A DNA stretch of 64,000 bases from Bryum argenteum. Its lineage: Eukaryota; Streptophyta; Bryopsida; Bryales; Bryaceae. Location: the NCBI GenBank assembly GCA_037043015.1, contig CM073324.1, positions 11,491,013-11,555,012 on the forward strand, written 5' to 3'. Below, in pieces: positions 11,481 through 23,484 of this stretch. The position numbers and the translations under genes are program-made. The notes beneath the pieces were generated by a model. It was not told the origin of the DNA. It made no database searches and was given only the letters and a program-made list of their open reading frames with translations. Within the stretch, counting starts at the first letter, position 1; every line of letters starts with the position of its first letter.

Positions 11481-12080
11481 TGGACGATCCCAACCCTTGT
11501 CGGGCATGGACGTTTCGTTGTCGGTAAACCACATTTTTCATCGAGATCTGGAGAAATTTGCCGACTAAGGTTGCTTGACACTAAATCTAAGTACTCTTAG
11601 TCTGCAATCTATTCAAAACATTTGCTCATGTTAAGCGTGGTCCGCAAGTCGGAGCTCTCCATTGATTTGCATCTCCAGTCGCGGATATCGAAGCTTGTTA
11701 CAGGATTTCCTTGCACGATATCTTAGGGCGAGCTATATCACCGGTCCTCTCTTCCAAGGTCGGCAATCCCGCTCTATAGCAGGTTTTGCTTCATCAGTCG
11801 ACGTTTAACAGGTTAGCCTGCATGGTAACGTAATCCTCTGATGTTTGTCTTGATAGCAATTTTCTTCAGAGGTTACGAATCCTTCTTCAGAGGATAAGCA
11901 TCGCATCCTTCTAAGCAAGAGTTTAACCAATACTATCGGAGATCGGATTGTGTTGAGTAGTCACTTTGCGTGTAAGAGGTAGACGATCCTGATATCAAAG
12001 TTTATGAGTATCGCATTCCGTTCAAATTTCAGTGGTCACACAGATTTGTCGGACATCTCTCTCTAATTCAAGACTAAACC
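11481..12080. promoter_or_regulatory. Upstream region of the RNA cyclase gene
   Basis: 600 bp between the fold-back element and the RNA cyclase start codon. It is of mixed composition with no ORF of note. It should contain promoter and 5' leader; I did not find a convincing TATA box. Confidence 0.3.
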
Positions 12081-13118
12081 ATGATCGAGATTGATGGAAG
12101 CGTGTTAGAAGGCGGGGGTCAGGTGCTCCGAAACTGTGCGGCTTATGCAGCACTTTTTGGCAAGCCATTGCACATGGTGAAGATAAGAGCTAACAGATCC
12201 AGACCAGGTTTGCGGCCGCAAGCGTTGGTAGGACTGAAGCTTCTTGCGAGTCTTTCGCAGGGGACACTAGTGGGAGCAGTTGAGAATTCACAGGAGATTT
12301 CGCTCACTCCCGGCCAAACTCCAAACTCCCTGAGATCTTATGAGGCGGATGTCAAAACAGCTGGCTCCTGCTCTCTCATCCTCCAAGCCTCGTTGCCGGT
12401 ACTCCTGTTTGCTCCAGGTGACACCGAAGTTGTAATCAAAGGCGGAACTCATGTGACGAATTCCCCTCCCATAGACCACATGAAGCACGTGCTCCTCCCT
12501 CTCCTGGCGCATCATTTTGGAGTCGCCATGGAGATTGACGTGGTGAAGCGAGGGTTCATGCCAAGGGGTGGAGGTATCGTGAAAGTGAAGGTTAATTCTC
12601 AAGAGTTTCTGCCCCCTATCTCGATGCTCGAGCCAGGTGTTGTGGTGCAGCTATTTGGCTGTGGCGATCAAAGCTCCATTGACGCTGTGAAAGAAAGCGT
12701 GCAGACAAGATTTGGTGACATCAGCTTTGTGACTGAGATTACTGATTCAGCGTCATATGGATTGTTTCTGTGCGCCAGAACCTCCACAGGGTGCATCATT
12801 GGAGGAAGCGCTCTGGGGAGTGCTCGCACTGCACCCAAGGAACTGGCCTCACGAGCAGTGCAGGATCTGTTGGACCAGTTGGCTCTCGGAGGCTGCACTG
12901 ATGAGCACATTCAAGATCAGCTCATTATCTTCATGGCTTTGGCTGATGGTGTCTCGGAGATCATGACCGGCCCTATCACTCTCCACACCGAAACTGCCAT
13001 TCATTTTGCTCATCATATGACCGCGGCCAAGTTTACTGTTACACCTGTTGCCAACACTGCCAGAGTCGTGATTCGCTGTCAAGGTATTGGTTGGCATCGC
13101 AGCAACCTCAAACCTTGA
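12081..13118 (+). CDS. RTCA: RNA 3'-terminal phosphate cyclase (RtcA/RTCA type)
   Basis: A 345-residue intronless ORF of full family length. Enzymes of this family use ATP to convert an RNA 3'-phosphate to a 2',3'-cyclic phosphate. Visible signatures are DGSVLEGGGQVLRN (residues 5-18), the IRANRSRPGLRPQ motif (35-47), KTAGSCSLILQ (92-102), GGTHVTNSPPIDH (121-133), RGFMPRGGG (157-165) and the C-terminal LHTETAIHFAHHMTAAKF (301-318), which aligns with the human RTCA LHTQTAIHFAEQ segment around the adenylated histidine. It ends CQGIGWHRSNL, as in human RTCA. These residues favour a true cyclase over the inactive Rcl1 branch. Unlike its neighbours it has no introns, so it may be an old retrocopy or an ancestrally intronless gene. 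The start Met precedes the conserved strand directly. Confidence 0.92.
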   Translation: MIEIDGSVLEGGGQVLRNCAAYAALFGKPLHMVKIRANRSRPGLRPQALVGLKLLASLSQGTLVGAVENSQEISLTPGQTPNSLRSYEADVKTAGSCSLILQASLPVLLFAPGDTEVVIKGGTHVTNSPPIDHMKHVLLPLLAHHFGVAMEIDVVKRGFMPRGGGIVKVKVNSQEFLPPISMLEPGVVVQLFGCGDQSSIDAVKESVQTRFGDISFVTEITDSASYGLFLCARTSTGCIIGGSALGSARTAPKELASRAVQDLLDQLALGGCTDEHIQDQLIIFMALADGVSEIMTGPITLHTETAIHFAHHMTAAKFTVTPVANTARVVIRCQGIGWHRSNLKP

Positions 13119-15578
13119 ACTCCTCTTGTCTATTTCAATTGAATTAGCCCAGTTGCAAGGCAGAGTGAGTTGATTGAACTTCCCAGAGTCAAGTTTGTGT
13201 CGAAACACTCGGGTGACCCATATTTGAGGCAATATCAATCAGCTGCTTCTAAGGGCAAAACATAACAATTTTGAATGCCCCATTCCCCAGGCCGAAAACT
13301 CATTACTATTTATGCTTTACATTCCTAGATCAATATCCTGATAGTGCTTCACTAACGGATTTGATTGCTATAGCTATAGGGTCAGAGGTTGAAATAAGCA
13401 TATTAAGCCCTAAACGTGCCCAATGTCGAAAATTTCCTGATCTTCAACTTTGGGAGCCATTACTTTTTTAATTGGGTCCAAAAGTGAGTCTTGTTTGTGT
13501 GGTAGAAATTGCATACCCATTAAAGAACACATGAATTTATGGTATGTATTGTAGTAGAAGCAACTCTTGTCTTAAGGTTTTCAATCATGGGTTGTGTTTT
13601 ACCATTGCACATTAAATATGTGAAATCAATATGGTTTTTCATAATATTCCCTCACATGAGTAACTTTGTAGTTGGAAGATTTCTGATTGGATATTTTGGT
13701 GTTGTATATGCAATGTTGTTGCTATGATAAAAAAAACCAAATAAATGCATGGTTATGAGGAGTTTTTTCTCCTTCATCAATTGTGGGATTTGAACTTTGT
13801 TTTTTGGGTTCAATTCCAAGTTGAATCTTGTTTTTGTGGTAGAAATCTTAATTCCATTGAACATGTGATGGATACACAATGTGCATTTTAGTGCTAAGGG
13901 TCTAGTTTTAAACTTCTTTTCCTTTGTAATTTCAAGAATAATTTTCACCATTGCAAGACTATAACCTATTCTAGGGAAATTTTTGATGGTTTACTACAAG
14001 ATTGTAGGGTTGGGATTTGATAACTTACTTCCATTTCATCTATGATAATTCTTTCATTAATGTGTATTTTGGCTAAAAATGGATGGGAGGTCTAGGGGGT
14101 GAGGCGGACTTTAAAGTTCAAAACTAAAGTCATTTTCAATGTACTTGTAATGAACATTCTAGGGTGCCAATTCAAAAAAACCTACAAGTTAACCTTCAAA
14201 CCTTTATAACACAAATTGTAAATGTCCTGAATAAATAAGTCTACTTGGTCTAGTCTTTACTTCCTTTGTCTTGAGGTTACAATTAGCAATTCTTGTGTTT
14301 GAAATAGAGTCATTTCCTTACTTCTCCAACTAGATCGTATTTGAACCCACTGACCCCATTGGTTGATAATTATCGCAAAAAATCAAGGCCAAGTTTGTGA
14401 ACCTTGTCAATCTTTCACCTTACCTCACATTAAAAAGTGCAGTTTATGGTCAACACATTGGCTCGTCGAGTACATGATCAATGTTCTCAAATTAATTATT
14501 GATTATAAAAATTTTCACCAAACAAATAGATGGTATCTTTTCATAAAAGATTTTTATAAAAATTGACATTCAGGTTTATATTTATTCTTTTTGGAGGTTG
14601 ACTTGCATAGTGCATCGTGCGCAAGGTCAATGGAGTTAGTTAAAAAGTTCTTGCATAAGGTCGAGAAACCTACTAATACTTGTAAAGTTCTTGCACAAGG
14701 TGAAGAAACGGAATATAAAATTGACTCCTTAGCTTGGCATGATATTGTAGACAGTTTCAAATAGAGACTATTTACAATCATCACATCATTTTCCAGCTAC
14801 ATATTATGTGCGATTTACTAACTAAGTATTGTACTGCATTTCATGTATACCCGAGATAAAGTTACATGACTATTATTGTGAAGTAGAGAATGGTGACCCA
14901 TGTGAGGTAGGAAGCCAAGTATTTGATCTTTATTTGAACTAAAAATAAAATACCCATTTGATTGAAATGATTCATTAAATAAACCCAATATTGTTATATG
15001 TTAAGGAGTAGAGTTAATTCTTCCTCCTCGTGTAATTTCTGTTGACTATATTAAGAAATACCCAATTTGGATCCTCAGTTCTGAATCTAGATAAAATAAT
15101 GTCCGAAATTTTAACAATAAATTAAAAAGAATAAAGTTCAAGAACATCAAAATAACCTCAAAAAGGTAATTGCCAAATATTCCTAGAAACATTTTGAAAC
15201 TATTTGATCAAATTCCAAGACGTCCTCAGAGTATTAAATGATAATTGACAAAGTATCAAAAAGGTTTTTATTACCTGTTACCATAATTCCTTTGTCGAAA
15301 ATCCCATTACCACCTGGTTGTACCTTGATCTCAATTTTCATTCCAAGTGTAAAAATATGCAGTAGACCAGAAGTTGTTTGTTGAGGACTAGGGACGTGGG
15401 GTTCTGTTCACACGGAGTCCACGGGGTTCAACTGAAGTTCGTCTCTCTCGATGAAGGAGGTCCGGATTTAGGGTTCGGCGTTCCATTGGGGAATGAGAGT
15501 GGTGCTCCCGGGAGGACGAAGCTTGTGTCGCAGTGAGCAGAGAGAGAGGGAAGGAGGCTTTGGGAAGGAGCATCAGCG
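13119..15578. other. Intergenic with dispersed family-B repeats
   Basis: Starts with the RNA cyclase 3' flank. At 13403-13406 a TTAA is followed by GCCCTAAACGTGCCCAATG, a piggyBac-type left end whose partner I could not find. 13490-14045 holds two tandem units of dispersed family B. 14050-15500 is AT-rich with no recognised gene. The last 100 bp are the leader of the MPP-beta gene. Confidence 0.55.
13490..14045. repeat. Dispersed repeat family B, two tandem units
   Basis: Two diverged units of about 270-300 bp. Each contains 'gtggtagaaat', a 'tgaacacatg/tgaacatgtg' word, a GTGCATTTTAGTG or related block and a CCATTGCA stretch. The block ends with CTACAAGATTGTAGGGTTG, shared with about 29270 and, reversed, about 63280. 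Confidence 0.6.
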
Positions 15579-18500
15579 ATGGCGAGCCGTGTGATGACGA
15601 CGGTGGCACGGCGAGCCAGGCGGTCGCTGCTGCAGGCGCGCCACAGCCACGCGCTGGCGCTGCCGGACGAGCGCTTCCAGCGCTTCAACTCGCCCGTGCC
15701 CAAGGACGTGGACCACACCATGGTGCTCGGGACGCCCGAGACCAAGGTCACCACGCTCCCCAACGGCCTGCGCGTCGCCAGCGAGACTAACGCCAGCGCC
15801 GAGACCGCCACCGTGGGTGTGTGGATCGACGCCGGAAGCCGCTTCGAGTCCGCCGAGACCAACGGCACTGCGCACTTCTTGGAGCACATGTTCTTCAAGG
15901 GCACCGAGAATCGCAGCATCCGGCAGCTGGAGGAGGAGATCGAGAACATGGGAGGTCACTTGAATGCATACACGTCCCGTGAGCAGACCACTTATTACGC
16001 CAAAGTGATGAAAAAGAATGTCAACAACGCCGTGGATATTTTGTCCGACATTTTGCAAAATTCGACTTTCGATGAGCAGCGAATCGAGCGCGAGCGTGAT
16101 GTCATTCTGCGGGAGATGCAAGAGGTTCGTTTTTTCGGTCTCTGATAGCTTCGATGGGGTTCTTTGCTGCAATTCAGCAATCTGGTTTGTTTTTTGTCTA
16201 TGTCTTGTTGCGGCCACTTTGGACTAGGGTATGATGCCTTGGTAATCGAAGTCTCAAGTTTGATTTCCGAAGGACTTGGGTTTCATCGCCTCTAGAGCGG
16301 TCACACTGATCGGTAGTATTGCGAAAGGTTGAATTCGTCGGAGCTCAAAATTTTCCACCAAATTTTTCACCAAAATGCATGATTTGGTCAATATAGTGAT
16401 TGAGAAAAGTGAGACGCTTCTTCGGTCTTATGGTTCTTGAGGGGGTAAATTCCTAATATACATATAGCAGAAAGACTAGACACAATATTCTGGAATCGAC
16501 TTTGAGATTTGAGGGTCGTAGTTGCTACAGATATGTGAGGCGGAAGAGCAGAAGTTAAAAATGACTATCATTCCTATTGGTGTCTGATTCTGGAGGGTGT
16601 TCTCTAGTCCCAACAAGTAGACCAATAAGATTCTTGAATGTTACTTGTTGTAGCTTCAGTAGTCTCATAGTTGGAAAACGGATTTTCATTCTTCTGTTAG
16701 TCCACTTCAGATTGCATCTTTCTTTTGGGAATAGCTAGTTGTAAAATGGCCCCTTTTCTGGAACATAACAGGTATTCGAAGTGATTGCTATATGTCTTAG
16801 GATTTACTTCTCTAGCGTTGTATCGAGGGCTTTGTTAGATGAGTGCTCTTTCTGCTCTCGAAATTCGTGGAAGCTCATTGTCTGGACTTCAATGGTATCG
16901 ATTGCAGATCGAGGGAGTTGTTTCGGAAGTGATATTCGATCACTTGCATGCGACCGCATTCCAGTATACGCCTTTGGGGCGCACAATTTTGGGATCTGCG
17001 GACAATGTTCGCAGCATTAGCAAGGCCAACTTGAAGGACTATATCACCAAGCATTACACCGGACCAAGAATGGTTAGTTATTGCTCTCTTCAATTTCATG
17101 CAATGCCTCCTCCAATGATCCATTTTACATTCCTCGTTCTTCCTTGAAATCCTCGGATTTAGTGCCTGGGGCTCAGTAGCAGACACTACACTGGATTTTC
17201 GCGTTTCACGCAAGAAGGTTCATGTCCCGTATAATTGTACGGATGTTGTACGGATGTAGGTTGTCGCGGCTGCTGGAGCTGTGGATCACGACGAGCTCGT
17301 GAAAGAAGTGGAGAAGTCGTTCAAGAACCTTTCAACTGATCCTACATCTGCTGCGGAACTTGTCGAGCGACATCCTGCTATATTCACTGGGTCAGATGTG
17401 AGTGCTGCACTCACTGTTGCATATGGTTGGTCGACTGATATTGTCTTGCATCCTTTTCTTTTTGCCACCATATGGTGCATGTTGTGAGGTGAGGAACCTG
17501 GAGTTATCTACCATGTACATCAAGTAACCTGAGAGTTGCTGCTTACCTTTTTCTTCTCGCGAGAGCTTTTCCGTTTCTATTATCTTGTAACGGGCTGAAG
17601 ATAGAATCATTTGTGAGTGACAGGTTCGCATTCGAGATGACGATATGCCCTTGGCTCACTTCGCTTTCGCCGTGAAAGGTGCATCGTGGACAGACCCAGA
17701 CTCTATCGCTCTCATGGTCATGCAGACAATGTTAGGAGGGTGGAACAAGAATGCAGGCGCTGGCAAGCACATGGGGTACGCACTCATCTTCTCAAATAAA
17801 CATATTAGTGCTAGCATGATATTCTAACTGAAGGTAGTCTGCGATACTCCTTCGAATGGTTGAACTTGTAGGGATACATTTGACTGAATTGTTCTTTTAT
17901 TTCTTTCAGGTCGGAGTTGGCGCAGAAGGTTGGAGCGAATGGCTTGGCTGAAGACGTGATGGCCTTCAACACTAACTACAATGATGCTGGGCTCTTCGGT
18001 GTGTACGCAACATGCAAGGTCCGCACCTGGATGATGCTAGTTAAAGATTGTAGTTTGTTGCACAGTGTTAAAAGCCGAGCGTAACATATTGAGATTAGTA
18101 CCCGAACGATATATTACCAACTCGGGAGGAGCAGGTCTAATTTCTATCTGGTGTGAACGTGCAGCCAGATACCATTGACGACTTGTGCTATGTGATCATG
18201 CACGAGTTTGGGAGATTAATCTATCGAGTTGATCAAGATGATGTGGCACGTGCACGTAATCAGGTGTGTTTACCGTTTTTTTTTCATTAAACGACCTCAA
18301 CTTCCATGTACTCTAGCATCAGAACACCGTCTTTGCTTACTTGTTATCTTCTTCTGCCACAGCTACGTTTCGTAGTATAATATGAAGGTTGGATTGGTTC
18401 ATGCAGTTGAAGTCTTCGCTGCTGTTGCATCTGGATGGAACAAGCGCAATTGCTGAAGACATTGGCCGTCAGGTGAGGCACAACGTAGCTTTGTAGTACC

Positions 18501-19008
18501 GGGTATGCTTTACATGGCGAAGAGGTCATCAAGTATGCGATCTCTGGGTTGCTGTAGAAGAGACTACCAATACGGTTTGATTTTTCCATTTTTGCGAATT
18601 GATCATAACTTGTATCGTTGCACTCCAGCTATTGACATACGGAAGACGTTTGCCTCTTGCCGAGCTTTTCGCTCGTATTGACGCTGTGGATGCGGACACT
18701 GTGAAACGAGTTGCCAGTCGCTTTATTTACGATAAGGTCAGCCAACTTCCTACAGCCGCTTGCGTATTTGACGCTGAGTTTTACATTCGCTTTTAACTCA
18801 ATACACTCCTTTCGGGTATCTTGACGCGAAGCTCGGCAGTTTAGTTGGTGCGTTGGTTCTCTCAAACACCAATATGCTCATCACTGTTACGATTGCTCAT
18901 CCTGGTCTCGGTGCCTTTCAGGAGGTCGCTATCGCTGCCATGGGACCCATTCGAGATCTGCGAGACTACACTTGGTTCCGACGCAGGACTTACTGGCTTC
19001 GTTACTGA
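15579..19008 (+). CDS. MPPbeta: Mitochondrial processing peptidase beta subunit
   Basis: Nine exons: 15579-16124, 16908-17072, 17260-17397, 17624-17775, 17910-18018, 18165-18263, 18407-18472, 18629-18736, 18922-19008. Phases close to 489 residues. The M16 metallopeptidase removes mitochondrial presequences and in plants is a core subunit of the bc1 complex in the inner membrane. An Arg-rich presequence (residues 1-25) precedes the inverted zinc motif H99-F-L-E102-H103; the distal ligand is E179, 76 residues after H103 as in the family. Later landmarks are [43 protein letters not shown] and the C-terminal [17 protein letters not shown], all very close to plant MPP-beta. All catalytic residues are present. 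The first intron (783 nt) is the longest; the others are about 85-230 nt. Confidence 0.95.
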
Positions 19009-21719
19009 GTAAAATTCATCCCCTCACTTCAGAAGCGCTATTGCAAGCCACATTCTTCTACGGAAGGGCGGGTTATTATGCGGAATGCAGTCATTTGGCA
19101 GCTTATGTGCTTCAAGATTGAGCGATGGAAGCTCCTGATGTGGTTAGGTGCTTAGGATCGGGTCCATGATTTGGCGCATGCTATGTTCTAAGCATGCACA
19201 TTTTTGGTCGACCCCTAATAATTGTCGGACCTTCTGTGTCTTACTTGATGCAAAGAAATGTTTCGTAGTACTACCTCTTCCGTTCGAGTTTTTCCCTTTT
19301 ATGCTTTCTGCTCTTTTGCTTTCACTTTTTTTCCAAATGGTTTGTGCCACTGGCTCGAGCATATGAAGTAACCCAATGAGAGACTTCGTACTTTCCTTGT
19401 TTGAATGGCACAAATCCCAAGTATTTTGTCGGAGGGACGAACCTCATAAAAGGTACTTTTAGGGCTGATTCTTAATGAATGTACTCACTAAAAGCATACT
19501 GATTTACAACAAATACTAAGAGGGTTCAAAGATCTTGATTTTATCATCCCAAATCCACTTTTTACTTAATGGTCTAGTTACTTCATGCTTTAGCATGCTG
19601 AACAGGAACCATCATTGAATATCTTTCCTTATGCCATCATATTAGATGAAAATGTTCATGTTTTAATGATGAAATAGCATGTGCTTGTGTGATGCTGCAG
19701 CAATAGTGCAGTAGCATTGTATCATACCAAACATACCTGTTAAGTCTAAAATCATCTTTCACCTGGAAAGAACTAACGGATCTTTCTTGTTATATCAAGC
19801 AATCGTCTTCTCTTTATTTAATCTGGAGTATTTGAGGTCTCTTATTTGAGGTCCTCTTGTTTAAGGTTCGAGTCGTGTAGAGCTTCCACGAATAACGCCA
19901 CCCAATGCACATGCTAGAATTTCTTGTCTTGTCAGATTTCTTCCATTGGCAAGGACTTCTTCGCTCATGTTAAATTGCTCACGCTCACGATAATTGCTTT
20001 CACTATAACATAGAGTAAACCAACGGAGCGATGCAAAGTAGAGTTAACATAGGTAGGTTTCTGCTCTTGAAAATTAATTTCTAGGGTTATATGGTGGAGT
20101 TAATTTCTAGGGGAGTTAACATAGGTAGGTACCTGTTCTTGAAAGTTAATTTCTAGTGTTAAACGGCTGAGTTACTTTTTAGGGTTAAATGATGGAGTTA
20201 ATTTCTTGGAATAAATTGCTGTTGATTGGTGTGAGTGAACGGGGAATGCATTGAGCTGATTCTTGGATTCGAGCGATTAGATTAGCGGGAATCTTATTTT
20301 GGTGTAGGAATGTTTATATGAGAATGATTAAGCTCAGAAATGAAAAAAGTACAAGATGTTTCATAGAATGGAAAATACATTGGATCCAATGGAAGAGAAC
20401 ATGGATTTGATGGATATAGCCTACCTTTGTAGAAGGGGAAAATTAATTGAGTTGAAAGACAGTGGAACTCATCCCTTCTTGGGAAGCTAATATCTAATTT
20501 GGAGCAAGAGAAACAAGGTAGGAGGTTTATCGAAACAACTATTGCATAAATTCTTTCAAACTATTAGATTTCTTTTTATATCATAATATTTGGTAGCAAG
20601 TGAAGCAATAATAAAAGTTTGAAGAGTAAATTGTAAGTATTACTAAAAACTAGTGAAGCATAAAGTAGTGGGTTGTGCTCTCTAAAGAACTAACATGCAT
20701 AGTTGAATATCATGTATTTCTGATTTTTTCATGAATTATGAAGGTGACACGAATATATCAACATAGAAATTTGATATTGATAAAGACTTAAGGGAGAGGG
20801 CTCTAAAATGGAGCAGTACCAATAATAGAGCTCTAGGTTTCTTCACCCACATGTACATAATAGCTTCACAATCCAATAATGTATTTATAACAAAGATTAT
20901 GAGAAAACATTTGAGAAACACTCAGAAGTCCACATCTAAAGATTCATAGAAAACTGTAGAAACATCCACTGAGACTATCCTTCCACTTTCCCATGCACAA
21001 AAAGTACTCACTTAAACCGAGCACGAAGACGAAGTGCAAATGAGGCGCACCCATGCAAAATCCAATGCATTCGAGCATAAGGAAACTGGCCCTTTAAGAC
21101 CAGCGGCTCCACTCCCACCGTGTTCAAACTATACGGAACGTTTCCCTGTGCTACTTCAAGGAAACGCGCAGTAGCCAGGATAGCATCGGAATCGCTTCCC
21201 TGTCGAGGGCTGCAGACCCTCCAGAATCACCCGTACACAAAGTTCACACAAGACCGGATACTACCCTCTACAAGAATTTGTAGCCAAGAAGAGCAACCCG
21301 ATCGACGGACGCAAGCTCCTTCCTTCAACTTCTCCACAAACTCCTTCCTCGCCTTCTGGTCGTCATTGAGCATAGCGCATCTCCATCACCGTCTCGATCG
21401 TCTCGTTGTCCTTGACCTCAACCTCTCCCCCAGCTTCTGTTGGGCTTCAGGCTCAGCACATGTATAGATTCTATATGCATAAGCTTAATTTCTCACACTT
21501 CAAAATGAGGACTAGCAGTGCAAGCTACTTCACTGCAGAATCACACGAAGTGTCGGCTCACATTAATAACAACAAAGGTCCATCTTCAGATGCAGTGGAT
21601 CAAAATCCGTAGAAGTTGATGAGCAAGCCGAATGCTCCCCTCCCTTCTTACACAGTCAGGTTTAGCTTCAATATCGCATGTCCAAAAAGCCCCTTCGTGT
21701 GCATACCCCACCGGACAAT
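19009..21719. other. Intergenic between convergent MPP-beta and unknown gene
   Basis: MPP-beta 3' flank to about 19450, then AT-rich DNA. About 20040-20220 carries two to three diverged copies of a roughly 70-bp unit (GAGTTAACATAGGTAGGT ... AATTTCTAG). A copy of dispersed family A is at 20740-21005. Around 21300-21460 the minus strand has a short charged reading stretch (NDDQKARKEFVEKLKEGA) with frame breaks; it could be a decayed gene remnant, but I do not recognise it. Confidence 0.5.
20740..21005. repeat. Dispersed repeat family A, copy 1
   Basis: Shares with about 23485-23670, 53040-53240 and 54515-54775 the ordered blocks 'AAAATGGAGC', 'TACATAATAGCTTCA', a CAAACATCATAG-like word, 'TTTAGAAACACY', 'AAAATTCATAA...TGTA' and the ending 'CTATCTTTCCACTT...CCATGCACAAA'. 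No ORF. Termini not defined. Confidence 0.6.
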
Positions 21720-22994
21720 TTACGTCCTAACCCAGGCATCTATTACAACATTGCAGAACTTGACAGTGGAGGAAATTCCCACACCGAGAGTTGGAGTCAT
21801 GAGTAAGAAACCTGCCGTTCCCAATGTCGCTTCTGGTGCAATAAGAACTGCAGCAATGGTAAGCGGTGGACAAATTGTCGCCACCTTGCAAAGGACCCCG
21901 AAGGCCGCAGCAGTGCCAATAATACCACCGGCCACATCCCTCTTTTTCAGGATATCCTTTAGGTGTTTCGGAAGAGGAAGCCTCTTAAGGCCTTTGAACA
22001 CCCCATCCATCGCCTCCTTGCTCGAACACTGCATTGCAAAGTCTGTCCTCAACTTGCGGCAAATGGCATACACATATTCATAGCAATTATCTTTGCGTAC
22101 ATCGTAGAAACTAGGGTGATCAATTAAACGATCAATCACCCAGCCCATTCGAACTGCAGAAGGGTTGTGCCGATCATCCATTTGCATAAAAAAATCGGTG
22201 TCCACACGCTTAGGTTTATTCGGAGAGATAAAAACGTTGATCACTCCCCCCTCTTTATCACGGTCCAATTCTCCGGTAATCCAAAAACGATCACTTGAGA
22301 GCCATTCCCAGGCCGGGTTGGGGTTCCGATCTGAAAATTGTACTTTCAGCGCCAGAAATCGGTGTTTAAGCAAATAAATTTTGCGAAGCCGCACTGCATA
22401 TATAGATGCCTTCCAAATGTGGACACTCCGATCTAAAAGTTCTTCACCAGGTAGTAAATCATGTTGTATCACTACGTGGTAGCTCCGGGGATTTGGCATG
22501 CGCTGGAACATTTCATAAAATACCCTGAGCCCTTCTGCTTCGTTCACGACCAAGGAACTAGCCACCTCGCGAAGCTGAGGCTGGAAATCACCTATGATAT
22601 TCTTGTGACAATCGATGCGATCGATTATAACAGCAATCAACGAATTCATCGATAACTCACGGTGGTTCGAAACTGTGAAACATTTTGCATCTAATCCTAC
22701 ACCCACACAAGGTTCATTCGCGGTGATACGAAAATCGGTTACTACCCCCTTCTCATCAGGGTTCACTTTCTCCTTCCCCTCACGGTTCTCATATCCGGTG
22801 AGCCAAAGCTGTTCGGGGAGCCCTCCCACACCGCAAGATAATTTTAGCACCACACTTTTAATACGATGAAGTTTGTTGGCCTGGTCTGTGTCGAATCGTA
22901 TTTCATGAACGCGGAACCTCCAATCTGGACGGTTTACAGGCTCTGATAAATCATAACGAAATGATATCGTGTATCTCTTGGCCGTTTCCCCCAT
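21720..22994 (-). CDS. Unknown 424-residue protein with an internal duplication and hydrophobic C-terminus
   Basis: A clean single-exon ORF, not recognised. Two similar segments are visible: residues about 25-130 (RFRVHEIRFDT ... LWLTGYENREGK ... VTDFRITANEPC ... IIDRID) and about 215-300 (RFLALKVQFSD ... FWITGELDRDKE ... INVFISPNKPK ... VIDRLIDHPS). This suggests a duplicated beta-rich domain. A KDNCYEYVYAICRK motif follows at about 305-318; an Asn-Cys pair of this kind also occurs in LRAT/NlpC-type thiol enzymes, but I see no matching His motif, so this is only a thought. The last about 75 residues hold two long Gly/Ala/Ile-rich hydrophobic segments that could form a membrane hairpin. Codon use and length make it a credible gene. 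Start chosen at the first Met (22994). Confidence 0.65.
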   Translation of the reverse strand: MGETAKRYTISFRYDLSEPVNRPDWRFRVHEIRFDTDQANKLHRIKSVVLKLSCGVGGLPEQLWLTGYENREGKEKVNPDEKGVVTDFRITANEPCVGVGLDAKCFTVSNHRELSMNSLIAVIIDRIDCHKNIIGDFQPQLREVASSLVVNEAEGLRVFYEMFQRMPNPRSYHVVIQHDLLPGEELLDRSVHIWKASIYAVRLRKIYLLKHRFLALKVQFSDRNPNPAWEWLSSDRFWITGELDRDKEGGVINVFISPNKPKRVDTDFFMQMDDRHNPSAVRMGWVIDRLIDHPSFYDVRKDNCYEYVYAICRKLRTDFAMQCSSKEAMDGVFKGLKRLPLPKHLKDILKKRDVAGGIIGTAAAFGVLCKVATICPPLTIAAVLIAPEATLGTAGFLLMTPTLGVGISSTVKFCNVVIDAWVRT

Positions 22995-23377
22995 CGTTCG
23001 ATATCTAGTCGCCTGGGCCCATAAAAAGCTTCAACAGCAACATCAGAGAGGAGAAGATAACCTCAAAAAGCCGCGATCATTAACAAGACGACCGTATGTC
23101 GCTCAAGTGCATCCAGTTCTTCAAACACATCACACACCCTCCGATCAATAACTTGCAACGTCCTTCCACCATGGATTCCTGCCCCGAGTCGGCAATCTCG
23201 GTATAGAGTTAGATCTCAGAAGCGCAGAGAGTTAGATTTTGAGAATGGCAAGCGAGTGCAGAGAGAAACCCCATGTGATGTATACACCATGTCCGGCCCG
23301 GAGATGAAAGCGAAGCGGGAAGTCGAGCCTCGTGCGTGAGGTAAAGTTGACTGCTCGAAATGGACACAGTACGGCAA
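22995..23377. promoter_or_regulatory. Upstream region of the unknown gene
   Basis: Presumed promoter and 5' leader of the minus-strand gene starting at 22994. No clear motif recognised. It ends at a minisatellite. Confidence 0.3.
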
Positions 23378-23476
23378 GGCTCATGGATGGCTCATGGATG
23401 GCTCATGGATGGCTCATGGATGGCTCATGGATGGCTCATGGATGGCTCATGGATGGCTCATGGATGGCTCATGGAT
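23378..23476. repeat. 11-bp minisatellite, nine perfect copies
   Basis: GGCTCATGGAT is repeated head to tail nine times without a mismatch (units start at 23378, 23389, 23400, and so on to 23466). The perfect copies point to recent expansion. It is not CRISPR-like because there are no spacers. It lies about 385 bp upstream of the unknown gene's start. Confidence 0.95.
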
Positions 23477-23484
23477 GGATAATA

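Noticed and set aside
15428-16217. Long ORFs on the minus strand and in other frames over MPP-beta exon 1
   Set aside because: They mirror the GC-rich coding exon and have no family resemblance.
23378-23476. CRISPR-like direct repeats
   Set aside because: Units are contiguous 11-bp copies without spacers in a eukaryotic genome; it is a minisatellite.
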